Shown: positions 13,301 through 24,591 of the stretch, one piece after another
How the letters are laid out: each line of letters begins with the position of its first letter
Position numbering within the stretch: position 1 is the first letter of the stretch
Assembly: GCF_046630445.1 (NCBI RefSeq)
Contig: NC_092336.1
Coordinates: 507,868,501 to 507,932,500 of the forward strand
Reading direction: 5' to 3'
Origin: Rutidosis leptorrhynchoides
Lineage: Eukaryota > Streptophyta > Magnoliopsida > Asterales > Asteraceae
Length of the DNA: 64,000 nt
Notes under the pieces: model-generated
Told to the model about the DNA's origin: nothing
What the model saw: only the letters and a program-made list of their open reading frames with translations
Databases searched by the model: none
Translations under genes and position numbers: made by a program

Positions 13301-13600
13301 TAGTCTTGTTTTTACATATGTAGTTCATTGTTAATATACTTAATGATATGTTTACTTATCATAGTATCATGTTAACTATATATATATATATATATCCATA
13401 TATATGTCATCATATAGTTTTTACAAGTTTTAACGTTCGTGAATCACCGGTCAACTTGGGTGGTCAATTGTCTATATGAAACATATTTCAATTAATCAAG
13501 TCTTAACAAGTTTAATTGCTTAACATGTTGGAAACATTTAATCATGTAAATATCAATCTCAATTAATATATATAAACATGGAAAAGTTCGGGTCACTACA
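10343..13600 (-). mobile_element. Solo LTR of gypsy family C/D, reverse orientation
   Basis: The sequence is the reverse complement of the LTR in elements C and D. It starts with the LTR 3' end (tgaaatgtcccgttcttatt) and finishes with the complement of tgtagtgacccgaac. It is flanked by a perfect 5-bp TSD, CAAGC, at 10338-10342 and 13601-13605. There is no internal region, so it is a solo LTR left by recombination between two LTRs. It resembles the D-type LTR (shared stretch with the 'gctgctaagagctgatcattgg' complement) more than the C-type. Short ORFs inside it, for example at 11089-11352, recur in other LTR copies simply because the LTRs are similar. Confidence 0.92.
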
Positions 13601-13962
13601 CAAGCAAGTCAAGATGTATTAAACTAGTTCATTTTTTAAGAAATAATACTGTATTTTTGTCACACCTCCTAAAAATATGTGATCATCTCTTTATAGTCCA
13701 TGTACATTCAAAAGGCTTATTTTAATCATATGTGTAGAGATTTTCAGTACTTGAACAAACCTTTAACCTTTATTATATTTTTAGGCATGAGTGTTCAATA
13801 TTTGACTTTAAACTGGTTAACCCGAAAACGTAACCGATTGAAAACCAAAAAAATCATATCAACTTAAACTTAAAATTAGATTGTATGTGCAATAACACAT
13901 AACAAATTTTATGACCTACAATCTGCTTTTCCAAATTTTAAAAATATATAAAAATAACTTAC

Positions 13963-15526
13963 TTCTTGGTGTAACCTGTGTTGATCAAATAAAATAAATT
14001 GATGCATCCACTTCATAATGTAGTAACCGCACTCCCATTCACCTTCTTGTTGTTGACACTACATTTTGATTAAATAATCAATCATCAATCATCAAACATA
14101 TATAATTGACAGTATAATTAGAAAACTACCTGACCTAAGATAATCAAACTTCTCTTTCTTTTTTTAAAGCAAAATAGAGTTTTATTAGTTTTTAAAGGAG
14201 GGTACATGAACAAACTTGGAAAATAGTGACAAACACTCAAAACAGTGACAAAATGTTGGATTAGGCTTTTCAGGGTATTTCTTTCTTTGTGTATATTAAG
14301 TAATATCAGTATCTTTTCTTGTGGAGTTGCTTTTGAATAAAAAAAATAAAAAAATCTTGTAGAGTTGAAAAGTTCAGCATATTCACTTATAAATGGGTTA
14401 AATAGTTCCACCACTGTATACCCAAAGTAATATTTTTCACTTAGACATGTTACCCAATCTGCTTAAACCACCGATTTTTCCACCACTGTATACCACACCT
14501 GCAGAATTGTGTGGTATACAAACAATAATCAAATCTACCATGAAACTTGGAAAATAGTAGCAATATCTATAAATAGGTATACATGAAGTTGTAAAAGGTC
14601 AAGGTTAATTACCATCGGTTGATCCCATGTGAGACATCCAACAGCCCTAAAAGACAACCAATATTTGTTTCAGTTTTATGCATCACAAACGAATTTCGAA
14701 TTATTGGATATAAAAACTTACTTATCTATTATCTCTGTCAATAAGTAACTCCGTGGACTCTTTCCTCCTTTCAAGGAATCCAAAATGTAACCTCGATTGC
14801 CGTGAGGGTAAATAATAAACAACGTCTAATGATTTCTGATAATTTGAAAAGATTCTATCAGATATATACATATTTACATAAGTAGTATAAAAAAAAGCTA
14901 AGTAGAATATAGTACATACCCTTGAAAATAAGGTATGATATAATACTTATTGCGAAGTGAAGTTGTTGCCTTGATATAATCAATTGCCTTCTCGGGAGCT
15001 TTAGAACATATTTCTTGTGAGATTATATTTGGATTTAAGAATGCGCACCTCTTTGGTTTACTTATCCCATTTTGAATTTTATGACACGTCCTGAATAAAT
15101 GAGAATAAACATATTATTAATCTAAACTAACATTGATACCCAACATAATAGTATATACTAATTTACTTACATTGAAAACCATGTGACAATTGATATGTCC
15201 AACCACCCATTCGTCATTAATCGCATAATATCGTCGGGCATAATTGTGAAATAAGGATGCTCATTTACACCAAAGACCGAGCTGTCCACTTCAAATGTTC
15301 TCCCAGCATTTGGGTTCTCACGATTCATCCAATGATCAAATAGTTGTTTCACACAGGGAGGCCTCTTTTGAATTTTGTGATGGTACATACTTCGCAACTT
15401 CTTATTAGCATCAACCTTCTGTTTCGACACCAAGGCCCGTGCTATTTTAGATGCCAACACTGGTGTTTTTCTAGAAGAAGTTCCTTCATTTCCCAACCTA
15501 GACATCGTTGCTTTTGCAGTGGAAGG
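13963..15526 (-). pseudogene. CACTA gene: Ulp1-like (C48) cysteine peptidase exons
   Basis: Five exons with GT-AG borders can be read on the minus strand: 15526-15171 (basic, MSRLGNEG...RPPCVKQLFDHW), 15090-14920 (KAIDYIKATTSLRNKYYII), 14835-14722 (YPHGNRGYILDSLK), 14646-14613 (AVGCLTWDQPM) and 14058-13963 (QQEGEWECGYYIMKW). Together they match the Ulp1/SENP peptidase fold: the His region, Asp in LDSL, a Gln-containing stretch and the catalytic Cys in ECGYY. The usual HW at the active-site His reads H-stop: TAG at 14828-14826, one base from TGG. Ulp1-type domains cleave SUMO-like proteins; their role in CACTA elements is not known to me. The gene is dead. Confidence 0.8.
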
Positions 15527-16037
15527 CTATCAACATGTTCAACAATTTGTATGTGAGTCGATATAAATACAAAGTCAAATCACAAACAAAATAATAATTA
15601 ACCAGTTAACCTGATGTAATATTAAGGTGTAATATAAAAAATTTGATCTAATGTACTATTACGGTTTAAACAAAAACAAATGAACTCGTGTAATATTTAG
15701 AAAAACAGTGACCTGATGTATAATTTTTTTAATATATATTCATATTATACTAAATAATGGATAAAAACTAAAAGATAACTTAATAATAATATATGTCGTC
15801 TTGCTTTTATCATTCATTTCACACTGATCAAATAAACATGACCAATCGGTGACATTATGTCAAACATATAACATATGCAAATGTTTACTTCATGTTTCTT
15901 ATTTTTCTTTCATATTATCGAAATATCTAAAGCTAATACTGACTATTATTCCCTACCTGATGTAATATTATATTTAATAAAAAAACAGTTGACCTGATGT
16001 AGCCAATAAGAAATATGATCAAGATATTGAAATGTAC

Positions 16038-16286
16038 CTTATAAAGCTCAATATATTTCCTTGGCCACAGAATGAAACTACTCTTGGCTTGACCTAGAGT
16101 CATAGAAATATCGGTCGATGGTGGCTCCGGAAGAGGAAAATTTTCATATTTGCTATGCACGGTCTGTACCAAAACACTTAAATAACCTTCAGCAAGTTCT
16201 TTTTTCCCACCTATCTGTTGCATAGCCGTGCTCGGTTGAACCATACCTATAGCAACACGAAATTTTTTCAATGCGCAAGGGCGCAA
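16038..16286 (-). pseudogene. CACTA gene: DUF8039-like exon, part after the LARD insertion
   Basis: The frame reads CALKKFRVAIGMVQPS, then ...KYENFPLPEPPSTD, then SSFILWPRKYIEL, ending at a GT donor (AAG|gtac) at 16038. The pattern Cys...VAIG...V.V...KYE..PLP.P...F..WPRKYI matches the DUF8039-like domain found between the Transposase_24 part and the Ulp1 part of plant CACTA proteins. The exon is cut at 16286 by element A. Its beginning lies 37 kb away at 53332-53357, and the frame is continuous across one copy of the TSD CGCAA, so the exon was intact when A arrived. Confidence 0.75.
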
Positions 16287-16481
16287 TGTAACACCCGTTT
16301 TCAGTTACGTGTTATTTCGAACGACATTCGAAATACGAGGCATGTAAGCGTATATTTGGATCCCAAATAAAGTTAGATTTGATGTTCTAAAACCTTACCA
16401 TTAGATAGTAAATCTCATTACATTTCCAACGATATTTGATTCATCAAAAACGGAGCTACGGTTTGAAAGTTACGACCAAAA

Positions 16482-16751
16482 CAAGTTCAGAAAACTGATT
16501 CAGTTAATCTGAACGCCGTCCAACCTTTTTGGAAGCCGTCTAAAAGGCCTGACGGGCCAGCTGTGATATTTTGATTTTTTTTAAAAGAGGGTATTTGGGT
16601 CTTTTCACTTGGGGGTCAAGTTCAGAAAACTGATTCAGTTAATCTGGACTCCGTCCAATCTTTTTGGACGCCGTCTAAAAGGCCTGACGGGCCAGCTGTG
16701 ATATTTTGAAGTTTTTAAAAGAGGGTATTTGGGTCTTTTCACTTGGGGGTT
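16482..16751 (+). repeat. 135-bp tandem duplication in the 5' LTR of element A
   Basis: The stretch beginning caagttcagaaaactgattc is present twice, at 16482-16616 and 16617-16751. The 3' LTR (40335-40470) has it once. This accounts for most of the length difference between the two LTRs. The duplication therefore arose in this LTR after insertion, or during the last reverse transcription. The two units differ by several substitutions. Confidence 0.85.
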
Positions 16752-17971
16752 GTTTGGGCCATCAAAACTGATCTAAACTCACCCTTATCCTCATTTTCAC
16801 CCACAAACACTCCCAACCAAACCCTAGAGAGAGAGAAGTTTTTAGAGAGAGAGAGAGCTTGGTTTGGGGAAGAAGAAGGGTGAATCGGGTCGAGTCGCGA
16901 GTGTTAAAGTTGTTCACCTCATTCACGGCTACGTTGTAGTAGTGTTGGTAAGTTCTAAATCCGAATTTCATTGTTAAGATTATTGTTTGAGTTAGAGTTT
17001 GTGTTAGTTAGAGTTATAAACCCATTTATTGTGAAATTTGGGGGTTTTGGGTAAGATTCATGTAAGTAAGCCTAAATGGGTGACTTAGGGTTTCAATTGA
17101 TGAAATTGTTAGTTTGGACCTTGCATGTGTTGGTTAAACCTTAGAACACTTGTGTTGACTTTATTTTTGGGTGTAAACCCTAAGTTAGGTCAAAATGGGT
17201 CAAATGGGTACTTTGGGTCAAGTAAGCTTGATTCGGTGTCAAATTAAGTTTTGAGTCGAGTTTTGGTGAATCAAGTATGTAAATACTTGATTTAGGTGTT
17301 AATTGATGTTTTGGAAATATAACCCCTAGTCGTTAGTGATTATGGGGCGTTTTATGACTTTGGTCAAAATGAGTAATTTGAATTAGGTCAAATTTGAGGA
17401 TGACACTAATTTGGATTAAATGAATGTTAAATGCTTTTGTTAAGCATTAAATGATGTTTTTGGATGTAAGTACTCGCGAGAAGTGATTTTGGGTTAAAAT
17501 GATATTTTTAACATAAGTCAAACGTGGTCAAAAGCAAAATGGGTCAATATTGCACGTGTTGGGGTTTTGGTGCAATTGGTGTTTGAAATGATTACTACCT
17601 AAGTAGTAATATAGTGTTAAGACCTAGGTTTGGTCTAGTTGGGGTAAAGTATGATTTTGGGTTAAATTGTACTTTGTTGTGTTGATTTGAATTACCACCA
17701 GAAGTGGTAATTGGTTTGTGTCCATTAGGTGTTAAATGGGCGGGTTTTGACGAGCAAGGTGTGATCCCTCGGCTAAGGGATGTTTGTGTCGAGTTCTCTT
17801 TTAGAGAATGATTATTTATGTGTATATTGTACCTACGTGTGATATAGGTGGTTACTTGCTCGGATTTGAGGACCCGAAGATCATGTTGTACATGACTTGT
17901 GCGGGCATTTCAAGGTGAGTGGAATAATTATATGCGTAGATATATAATGTATTTATTTGTGTAGCGTGAGA

Positions 17972-18454
17972 TATGAAGTGTCGATGTGCTAAGACACCAC
18001 GTTCACGTGACGAGTGAAGTGTCGATGTGCTAAGACACCACTCAAAGTAATATGACAGGTGAAGTGTCGATGTGTTAAGACGCCACCCGGGGTGAAGTGT
18101 CAATGTGTTAAGACACCACCCGGAGTGAAGTATCGATGTGCTAAGATGCCACTCCAAGAAATTAACGAATGAAGTGTCGATGTGTTAAGATGCCATCCGG
18201 GGTGAAGTATCGACGTGTTAAGATGCCACCCCAAGTAAGATGAAGGGTGAAGTGCCGATGTGTTAAGGCGCCACTCGAGGTGAAGTATCGACGTGTTAAG
18301 ATGCCACCTCAAGTAAAATGAAGAGTGAAGTGTCGAAGTGTTAAGACACCACTCGGGGTAAAGTGTCGACGTGTTAAGACGCCACCCAGGGTGAAGTATC
18401 GACGTGTTAAAATGCCACCCGTGGGGTTAGTGTATGACGTGTTAAGTGCACTAA
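17972..18454 (+). repeat. Array of 13 covarying hairpins in the 5' LTR of element A
   Basis: Each unit has the form outer arm - aa - inner arm - 10-nt loop - inner arm - outer arm. The loop is GA(T/C)GTG(T/C)TAA with small variants. The arms differ between units but stay complementary: GAGTG/CACTC (18012-18043), GGAGTG/CACTCC (18122-18155), GGGGTG/CACCCC (18199-18232), GAGGTG/CACCTC (18277-18310). Inner arms GTGTC/GACAC, GTATC/GATGC and GTGCC/GGCGC are also kept paired, partly by G-U. The last unit (18427-18454) has different arms, TTAGTG/CACTAA, around the same loop. Short ORFs read across the array are chance products of the repeat. Function unknown. Confidence 0.9.
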
Positions 18455-19238
18455 TGGATGTTATGAACTCCGACGGTCTTTTAAATACCGTTCCCTCGTT
18501 CGATTGGTTAACCATGGTTATTGTGTTGTAGTGTAGCATATTATATTGTTCGAGTTATATGCTATTGTTTGTGCTAGCTTGTGTATTGGACATGTAGCGT
18601 TATACTTTGCGATGGTATGCTAATTATATTGCTAGCGTTTATGCGGTAATTGTGTAAGTGATTGCAAGTAAGTAGGTTATATATGTATCTGTATAATTAT
18701 TGCATTCACTAAGCTTTATGCTTACCCCTCTCGTTGTTTGCCTTTTTACAGGTATCGTGTTTTGAAGCTAACTAGTTGTTAGACTAGATGCTTAGGAGCG
18801 CTTGGGCTCGATGGGGTAGCTTTTGGATATGTTAATGCGGATTGGGGCTTTGGTAGCCCTCGGGATTGTGCTCTTGGTATCGGGTTGGGTTGTAGAGTTC
18901 TAATCCGTCTAAAGAGATAAATGGGTCGAAGTTGCTACATTATTTGTAAAACGTGTCATTGTGGGCCCGGTGTTGTAAAACTTATTTTCATTGTGGAAAT
19001 CTCTTAGTTTTACTTAATATGATGTGTTGTGAAAGTTGTTTCGTCTAAAAGTGTCGGGAAACGGGTTTTCCGCTCGTGTGAATTTGAAAAACTGATCAGG
19101 AACTTTTAGTTCATACGCCGTCCCAAGGGCTTAGACGCCGTACAGTCCTTCAGAGCTGGACGCCGTCCAGATGTACTGTCCCAGAATTATTATTTTTTTA
19201 GGCGTGTTTTTGGTAAAACAGAGTCGGGTTGTTACAAG

Positions 19239-19250
19239 TGGTATCAGAGC
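19239..19250 (+). promoter_or_regulatory. Primer binding site of element A
   Basis: TGGTATCAGAGC, two bases after the 5' LTR, is complementary to the 3' end of plant initiator methionine tRNA, the usual primer of plant LTR retrotransposons. Confidence 0.92.
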
Positions 19251-22200
19251 ATAGTCTAAGGGAATTAGGTGACCTTGGAATAGGTGCATAGTCTTAGACT
19301 CATTGGCGGTTGTGCGTTATTTGTGGGACTTGTAGGAATACGGGTCGGATTGAGCTTTGTTAGTGCCTTAGAGTAGGTGACTAACTAGGACTTTTTTTTG
19401 GCCAAAGTGTGATTATGTGGGGCCTTATTTCGTGTGTAAATTAGTGCCTTAGATAGCTAGTGCCTAATGTAAGTAGGCGAACTTGGACATTGTTTTAGTG
19501 ATAGTCACCTAGGATGTAGGTTGACTTGTGGTTGCGGTGTACTTGTGTACATTTAATATTATATTGTATATTGGTGTATATATATACAGGTAGCTAGTTG
19601 TGCGGTGTCCTAGGGACGAATCTATTGGAGAGATTCGGATATTTGGCGGTTTGAGTGATCAAGTTCGCGGTAAGGATTTTGGTCATTCGGGCACTAGGAG
19701 TTATCGCGTGTTATTTTATGTGAATGTTGCGTCAGTCCGAGTAAAGTACTTTGCGTGACCATGTGAAAATGGTAAGGTACGCAATTGTAATAGTGACCGA
19801 TCACCATTATTATGAAAGTGTATCTTGACACTAAGCATGACATGACAAGTACCGAACGGAGGAAACGTGGCATGGTTGGGGTAGAACGGGACGAATTAGG
19901 AATCTTTTATTGGTTCCTAGGATATAGTAGTCTCGACTCTCGAGTGATGTGCTTGTTATCACATCAGGTTCTTTGTGAGTCGGGAAGTGTACGATGGATT
20001 CGGTTAGTTAAGTGAGCGAGCCAACTCACGAGTTTGGTGCGTGCTTAGTCACCCTAAGTAGTGGGTGCACTGTTGAGATTGTTATTGGTTTAGTTACCCA
20101 TCGTAACTAGGATGACCGATTTACGCTTGCGTGTGTGCGACGAGGACTTGAATTCTGTAATGGAATGCGACAAGTCTAATGATTGTAGTTTTGAGTTACA
20201 CTCGGCAGAGTGTGTGGTTAGAGAATCGTGTTAGGATTCTAGTTGTGAGTCGCCTTGGAATTGGCGAATCGAGGAGTCTTCGGGTCGTTAAACTCATGGG
20301 AGTGGGACCCGTATAACGATGATTACGTTAGTGTGTTGTGGATTATAGGGTAACATTCCTAATGGAATATCCCTTGTAGTAGTGGTTTTTATCGAGATGT
20401 AGAAGGGTGTAAGACTTGGTGTTCCCGAGCATCTCCTTAGTGTTAGATGAAGGGTCTCATTAGGCAATATCGTTTGGCCTTGTGGAAATTGCAGGTAGCG
20501 TGTGATCGCTTGGAACTTTCGATAAGACAATAAACCGTAAGTTTGTCGGGTAATTATAGAGAGATGGGTGACATCAGGTGTATGGAACCTAAAGATCGAT
20601 TTTCTAAAATCCGATTGATTGTGGTGGGAGTCTGCATGACACTGCGTCAGGTGCCTTTTTATACCTGCTAGTGTAATGTTCAACTCCAGTAGTGGTGTGA
20701 TCACTTTATGCTTAGGGTGCCCGTGAGATACCCTTGGAAGCATCGGAGATTATAATAGTGATCGGCGGGTGATAGTAATTCGACGGTTGTTAAAGTCGAA
20801 GTTTAAGAGCATTGTGATGAATACTTCTTAAGAAGTGACGGGTGAGCGAATCTTGTTGCTCTTAAGTGTTGATATGGTGGTGGACGCAATTATGGTATCA
20901 GAATTGGCCACTCTTCTCCATGAGAGTGAGTAATTGTTGATAAGGTTTGTTGCGTGGAAGGTCAGGTGATCTCGACTAAGATGCATGACTGATTAAGCGA
21001 AGTGGCATATGCCTAGGCTTAGAGGCGTGTGTGGGACTTTGGTGGAATTCGCTTTGCGAACGATTAAGGCGGTTGACTGTGAATTGTGGTATGAAGGTGT
21101 GATGTCGTTGCGTGTACGACATTCCAAGTGAATGTGTATGTCGGCTCTGAGAGCCTGAAGTGAATTCGGAGTAATTTGGAGTATATGACCAACGATGAGA
21201 ATGGTCATGTGTTTCGTGGAACGACAATTTCGCGGGATGTTATCATCTTGGCAGTGAGAATATGGAGTTAAATCCTTAGTGGGGGAGTTTTTACTGCCGC
21301 CCGAGGATGCTTCGTTGGTGTTTGTATAGTGAAATGTCGGGGTGTACCCTGCTAAGCCTCAATAGGTGTTTGTTCCTAACGAGGAAGAGTGACGGGTTTT
21401 TGATGTCGACTCAAGATCGTGCATTACGATTGTGAGTTATTATTCGGGAATGTTATGCGTGAAGATTGTGATGATGGGATCGAAGGAAGTGTAAGACTTC
21501 CTATGTAAGGTGGTCGTATAGTACCAATGTGTGGTACGAGACTAAATGTGAAGTTTGAGATCCCGAAGTGAGAGAATGAAGATGTCGTTGCGGGTGCTCC
21601 CATATTGAAAAATCTGGGTTGGTGTGAAACTCGGATAGTACTGTTGAGGGAGTATGAGTTTGATATCATGGTGAATGCTGTATTTTCCCTATAGGGAAAT
21701 GTGATCTTAGAAATTGTCAGTGGATTATTCCACTTTATGGATGATTGTGAGGCGGAGAGTGGCGGTTTCGATCGTCTCACGTAGAGACACGCGGATGTTG
21801 TTTGTTTGCGAGAGTGTGTACCCTAGTGATGTGACACGTAGGTTGCATTGAAATATCGAGGCCATCCTTAGCGGACGGTCTAAGTAGGAAGGTTCACCCG
21901 GCGTTGGTGAATATTTTGTGGGTCGCGTGGCGAATTGCGAAAATTTTGGATGATAATTCGCCATTGACGGGATTCTAGTATACGAATAGTCTCCATGCTA
22001 GTACTAGAAAGCCGTCTTGTGTGGTTATGTGGTAGGGTTAGGAGAGAAACTTTGTGATGTTGTGTTGATGTTTCGTCTAACTCGTGGTGTATTATTGTCG
22101 TCCTAGATTAATCCGGTGACGGATGGTCGTGTGCGGATCGATTGATTGTGTGATATGGTTATGGATGTAGCTTGTGGTGAGTTGTAGCTGAGAGAACTTG

Positions 22201-22352
22201 AAGGGATATGTGGTGTTGTTCGTATTTTCCTAAATGGAAATTCTGGACGTTGAGTGTATGGTACGAGTTTGGATACTCGGCCTAGGAGAAAACGGTTGCA
22301 GTTGTTTTGTCTCGTGGGTTGATTACCCAATATCGTAGAAAATGACGGAGTG
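19251..22352 (+). other. Non-coding interior of element A
   Basis: About 3.1 kb in which no gag, protease, RT, RNase H or integrase motif was seen on either strand. The ORFs present (longest 149 codons, 20294-20743 on the minus strand) have no recognisable domains. A copy of the polypurine-type sequence AGTGGGGGAG occurs at 21278-21287, like the terminal one at 40130-40139. The interior is interrupted at 22352 by element B and resumes at 39884. Confidence 0.7.
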
Positions 22353-22624
22353 TGTGACAACCCGGAAATTTTTGACCAAATTTAAACTTTATCTTTAAAT
22401 GATTTAACGTTTCCGACACGATAAGCAAAGTCTATGAAGTTGAATCTCAAAATTTTAGAACTGTTTCATTACATTTGACTGCTCTCGACGATTTATGAAC
22501 AATTATATGTATATATATATATGTACAAGTAAAAATGACTTTGCTACAGTAAAACACTATTTGCTACAGTAAAACACTATTTGCTACAGTGAAACCGTAT
22601 TTTGCTACAGTGAAACCTTTCATG
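22353..22624 (+). repeat. Truncated 5' LTR of element B
   Basis: Matches the first part of the LTR at 24389 up to the third or fourth copy of the TTTGCTACAGT repeat, then diverges abruptly near 22624. The rest of the LTR, including its promoter, is missing, and no primer binding site is visible. Confidence 0.85.
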
Positions 22625-24388
22625 TTCCACCACATTAGCAGTAAATTTACCAACAACTTCATTGATCTTTGACCTTCCGAAAAATCCTTATACTCATTGA
22701 AACCGTATCATGTACTCATCCACATCTTGTAACGGCAATTAACATACCAACTATCGGGAATTAGCAATCAGTATTTTGAAATCTTGTAGCACGTCTACGC
22801 CAACATTTATATGTGTACATATAACGTCTACCTCCTGGACTTACATACTTCGAATGTGAAGTTTCCGAAAAACACCCCAAACTACGAAACTAGTTCTCCG
22901 AATTTTGGAAAAATGTTGATGAAGCAGCAAAAACTGTAAACGACCTTAACAGTCAAAAGTTTGATGATAAAGAATAGTATGGTGGTAAAGCTGAGAAAAA
23001 GAGAAGGTTTGGAACTGGAAAACGGATTGAGCAGACCATGAAGGAGGCTGTGGACAAATCACAAAGACGAAATCTACCTTCAAAGGATCGAAATGATTCA
23101 GTGTCTGCTAAAATCATTAGCAAACACCTTACTCCTCATTCTAAACCTTTACAGACAAATTTTCCGCATCATCCTCTGATATTAGAAATTCTAAGATATC
23201 ATCGCATCTTTCATTATAAATATCCTTGATATTTCTGGAGATATCTTCATAACTATTCTTATCTGAAATCATTCATCTCTTCGTGCTATCTGTATTACAT
23301 CATAAAAGAAACTATTTTAGTTTCTAAATTCTAAAACCTTCAAGTTTAAAATATGAATGTTTTGAAGTAGTGTTGGGAACTGAAGCATGAATTAGTATAA
23401 TATAATGACACTTGATCAACGTGATTATATTACAGTAAGTCATGCTGAGTTTCTAATGGAACGTGATAAAGGTTCACAAATCCCACCCTCATCATGAACC
23501 ATGTTACATAACTCTTTCATTCTATATAATCTCTAAATATAACAAGAAAATATATTTCTTGATGATTCGGTCTTTTTCGAGGTATTCTGGTAATTTGACA
23601 AGTCAGATTGTACTATTACCATTTATTTCTTAGAATATTATTTATGTTCATCTGAAACTTCATACCTACGAATTCTGGACCATTATCCGCTTGACTTAAG
23701 GTCGGGAAGAGAAAACGAAAGCATGAAGCTCCGAAATATAATGGAGAATATAAAGCCCGATAACAACCCCGAAATTACAAAACGTGTATATCAATGCGTA
23801 TAGCAATATAAAGATACGGGAGAATGAAAAATACTATAACCCTAAGGTAATAGTAGAAGAAAATAACTTCCTCTGGTGGCAGATAAAAAAGAAGAATGAA
23901 GGATACGATAGCCAGGAGAATATCAAGAATCAGAACTGGATTAAGCATTTTCACAATCTATTGGGATGTATGAAATAAGAAAGAAGATTATAGGAGTGGT
24001 GAAAATAAATGAAACGGAAGAGGTCAATTTATAGCGAAATATCAGACATAGCAATCGACGCAGATTACGCATTTAATCAAAGAAAATCCTAATTTCCGCA
24101 AATTCCGAAGAATCAAATTTTATTTAGATTATGAAGATTTTCTATTCCTTAAATTCCGGAAATCAATCGTAACTACGTCAAAAGTTAAGATGAATCTCTA
24201 ATCTTTCATTTCACTCTTTTACGATAACTTCTCTTATACGCTTCGAGAAATCGGATTGTTTTATCCATATAATTCAACGGTGATAAAATTCTATTTATCA
24301 ACTCATATCTGTCATGAAAACATTTTTATTGTCAGCCATGACGACCTCACTCAAATTTCGGGACGAAATTTCTTTAACGGGTAGGTAC
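22625..24388 (+). other. Interior of element B
   Basis: About 1.76 kb without gag-pol. It contains the poly(A)-binding-protein-like fragment described separately (22905-23125). A 64-codon ORF at 23784-23978 has no recognisable domain. The 3' end carries AAATTTCG-GGA-CGAAATTT (24353-24371) and ttaacgggtaggtac just before the 3' LTR. The remainder is AT-rich and unrecognised. Confidence 0.6.
22905..23125 (+). pseudogene. Poly(A)-binding protein-like fragment
   Basis: Conceptual translation from about 22908 reads VDEAAKTVNDLNSQKFDDKE, then a stop (TAG at 22975-22977) where the family has Trp, then YGGKAEKK, and later RIEQTMKEAVDKSQRRNL. This follows the end of RRM3's predecessor and the linker of cytoplasmic poly(A)-binding proteins, where plant proteins have a DDKEWYVG(K/R)AQKK stretch, a variable basic/acidic linker and an EAADKFQ-like stretch before the next RRM. 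PABP binds mRNA poly(A) tails. The match is over about 65 residues only and the next RRM is decayed. Whether it was captured as spliced RNA cannot be told. Confidence 0.62.
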
Positions 24389-24545
24389 TGTGACAACCCG
24401 GAAATTTTTGACCAAATTTAAACTTTATCTTTAAATGATTTAACGTTTCCGACACGATAAGCAAAGTCTATGAAGTTGAATCTCAAAATTTTAGAACTGT
24501 TTCATTACATTTGACTGCTCTCGACGATTTATGAACAATTATATG

Positions 24546-24591
<46 letters not shown>

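Larger units (their letters stand above)
16287..19236 (+). repeat. 5' LTR of element A
   Basis: Begins TGTAACACCC and ends GGTTGTTACA, directly followed by the primer binding site. It matches the interrupted 3' LTR almost base for base over most of its length. It contains a 135-bp tandem duplication absent from the 3' LTR (16482-16751), the hairpin array (17972-18454), and palindromic GGACGCCGTCC-type motifs near both ends (16510-16545, 16650-16675, 19125-19170). Confidence 0.92.

Noticed and set aside
17972..18454. CRISPR-like array
   Set aside because: Regular repeats with stems, but the units abut or are spaced irregularly, there are no unique spacers, and the array lies inside a plant LTR.
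17852..18539. Minus-strand ORFs with repeated Thr-Leu-His-Pro-Gly type peptides, and matching ones at 51697-52469
   Set aside because: They are readings through the hairpin array. Their periodic composition follows the DNA repeat, and they run against the LTR orientation.
20294..20743. 149-codon minus-strand ORF in element A, with others at 20976-22360
   Set aside because: No domain recognised, opposite to the element, several overlapping frames equally open, and composition like the surrounding sequence.
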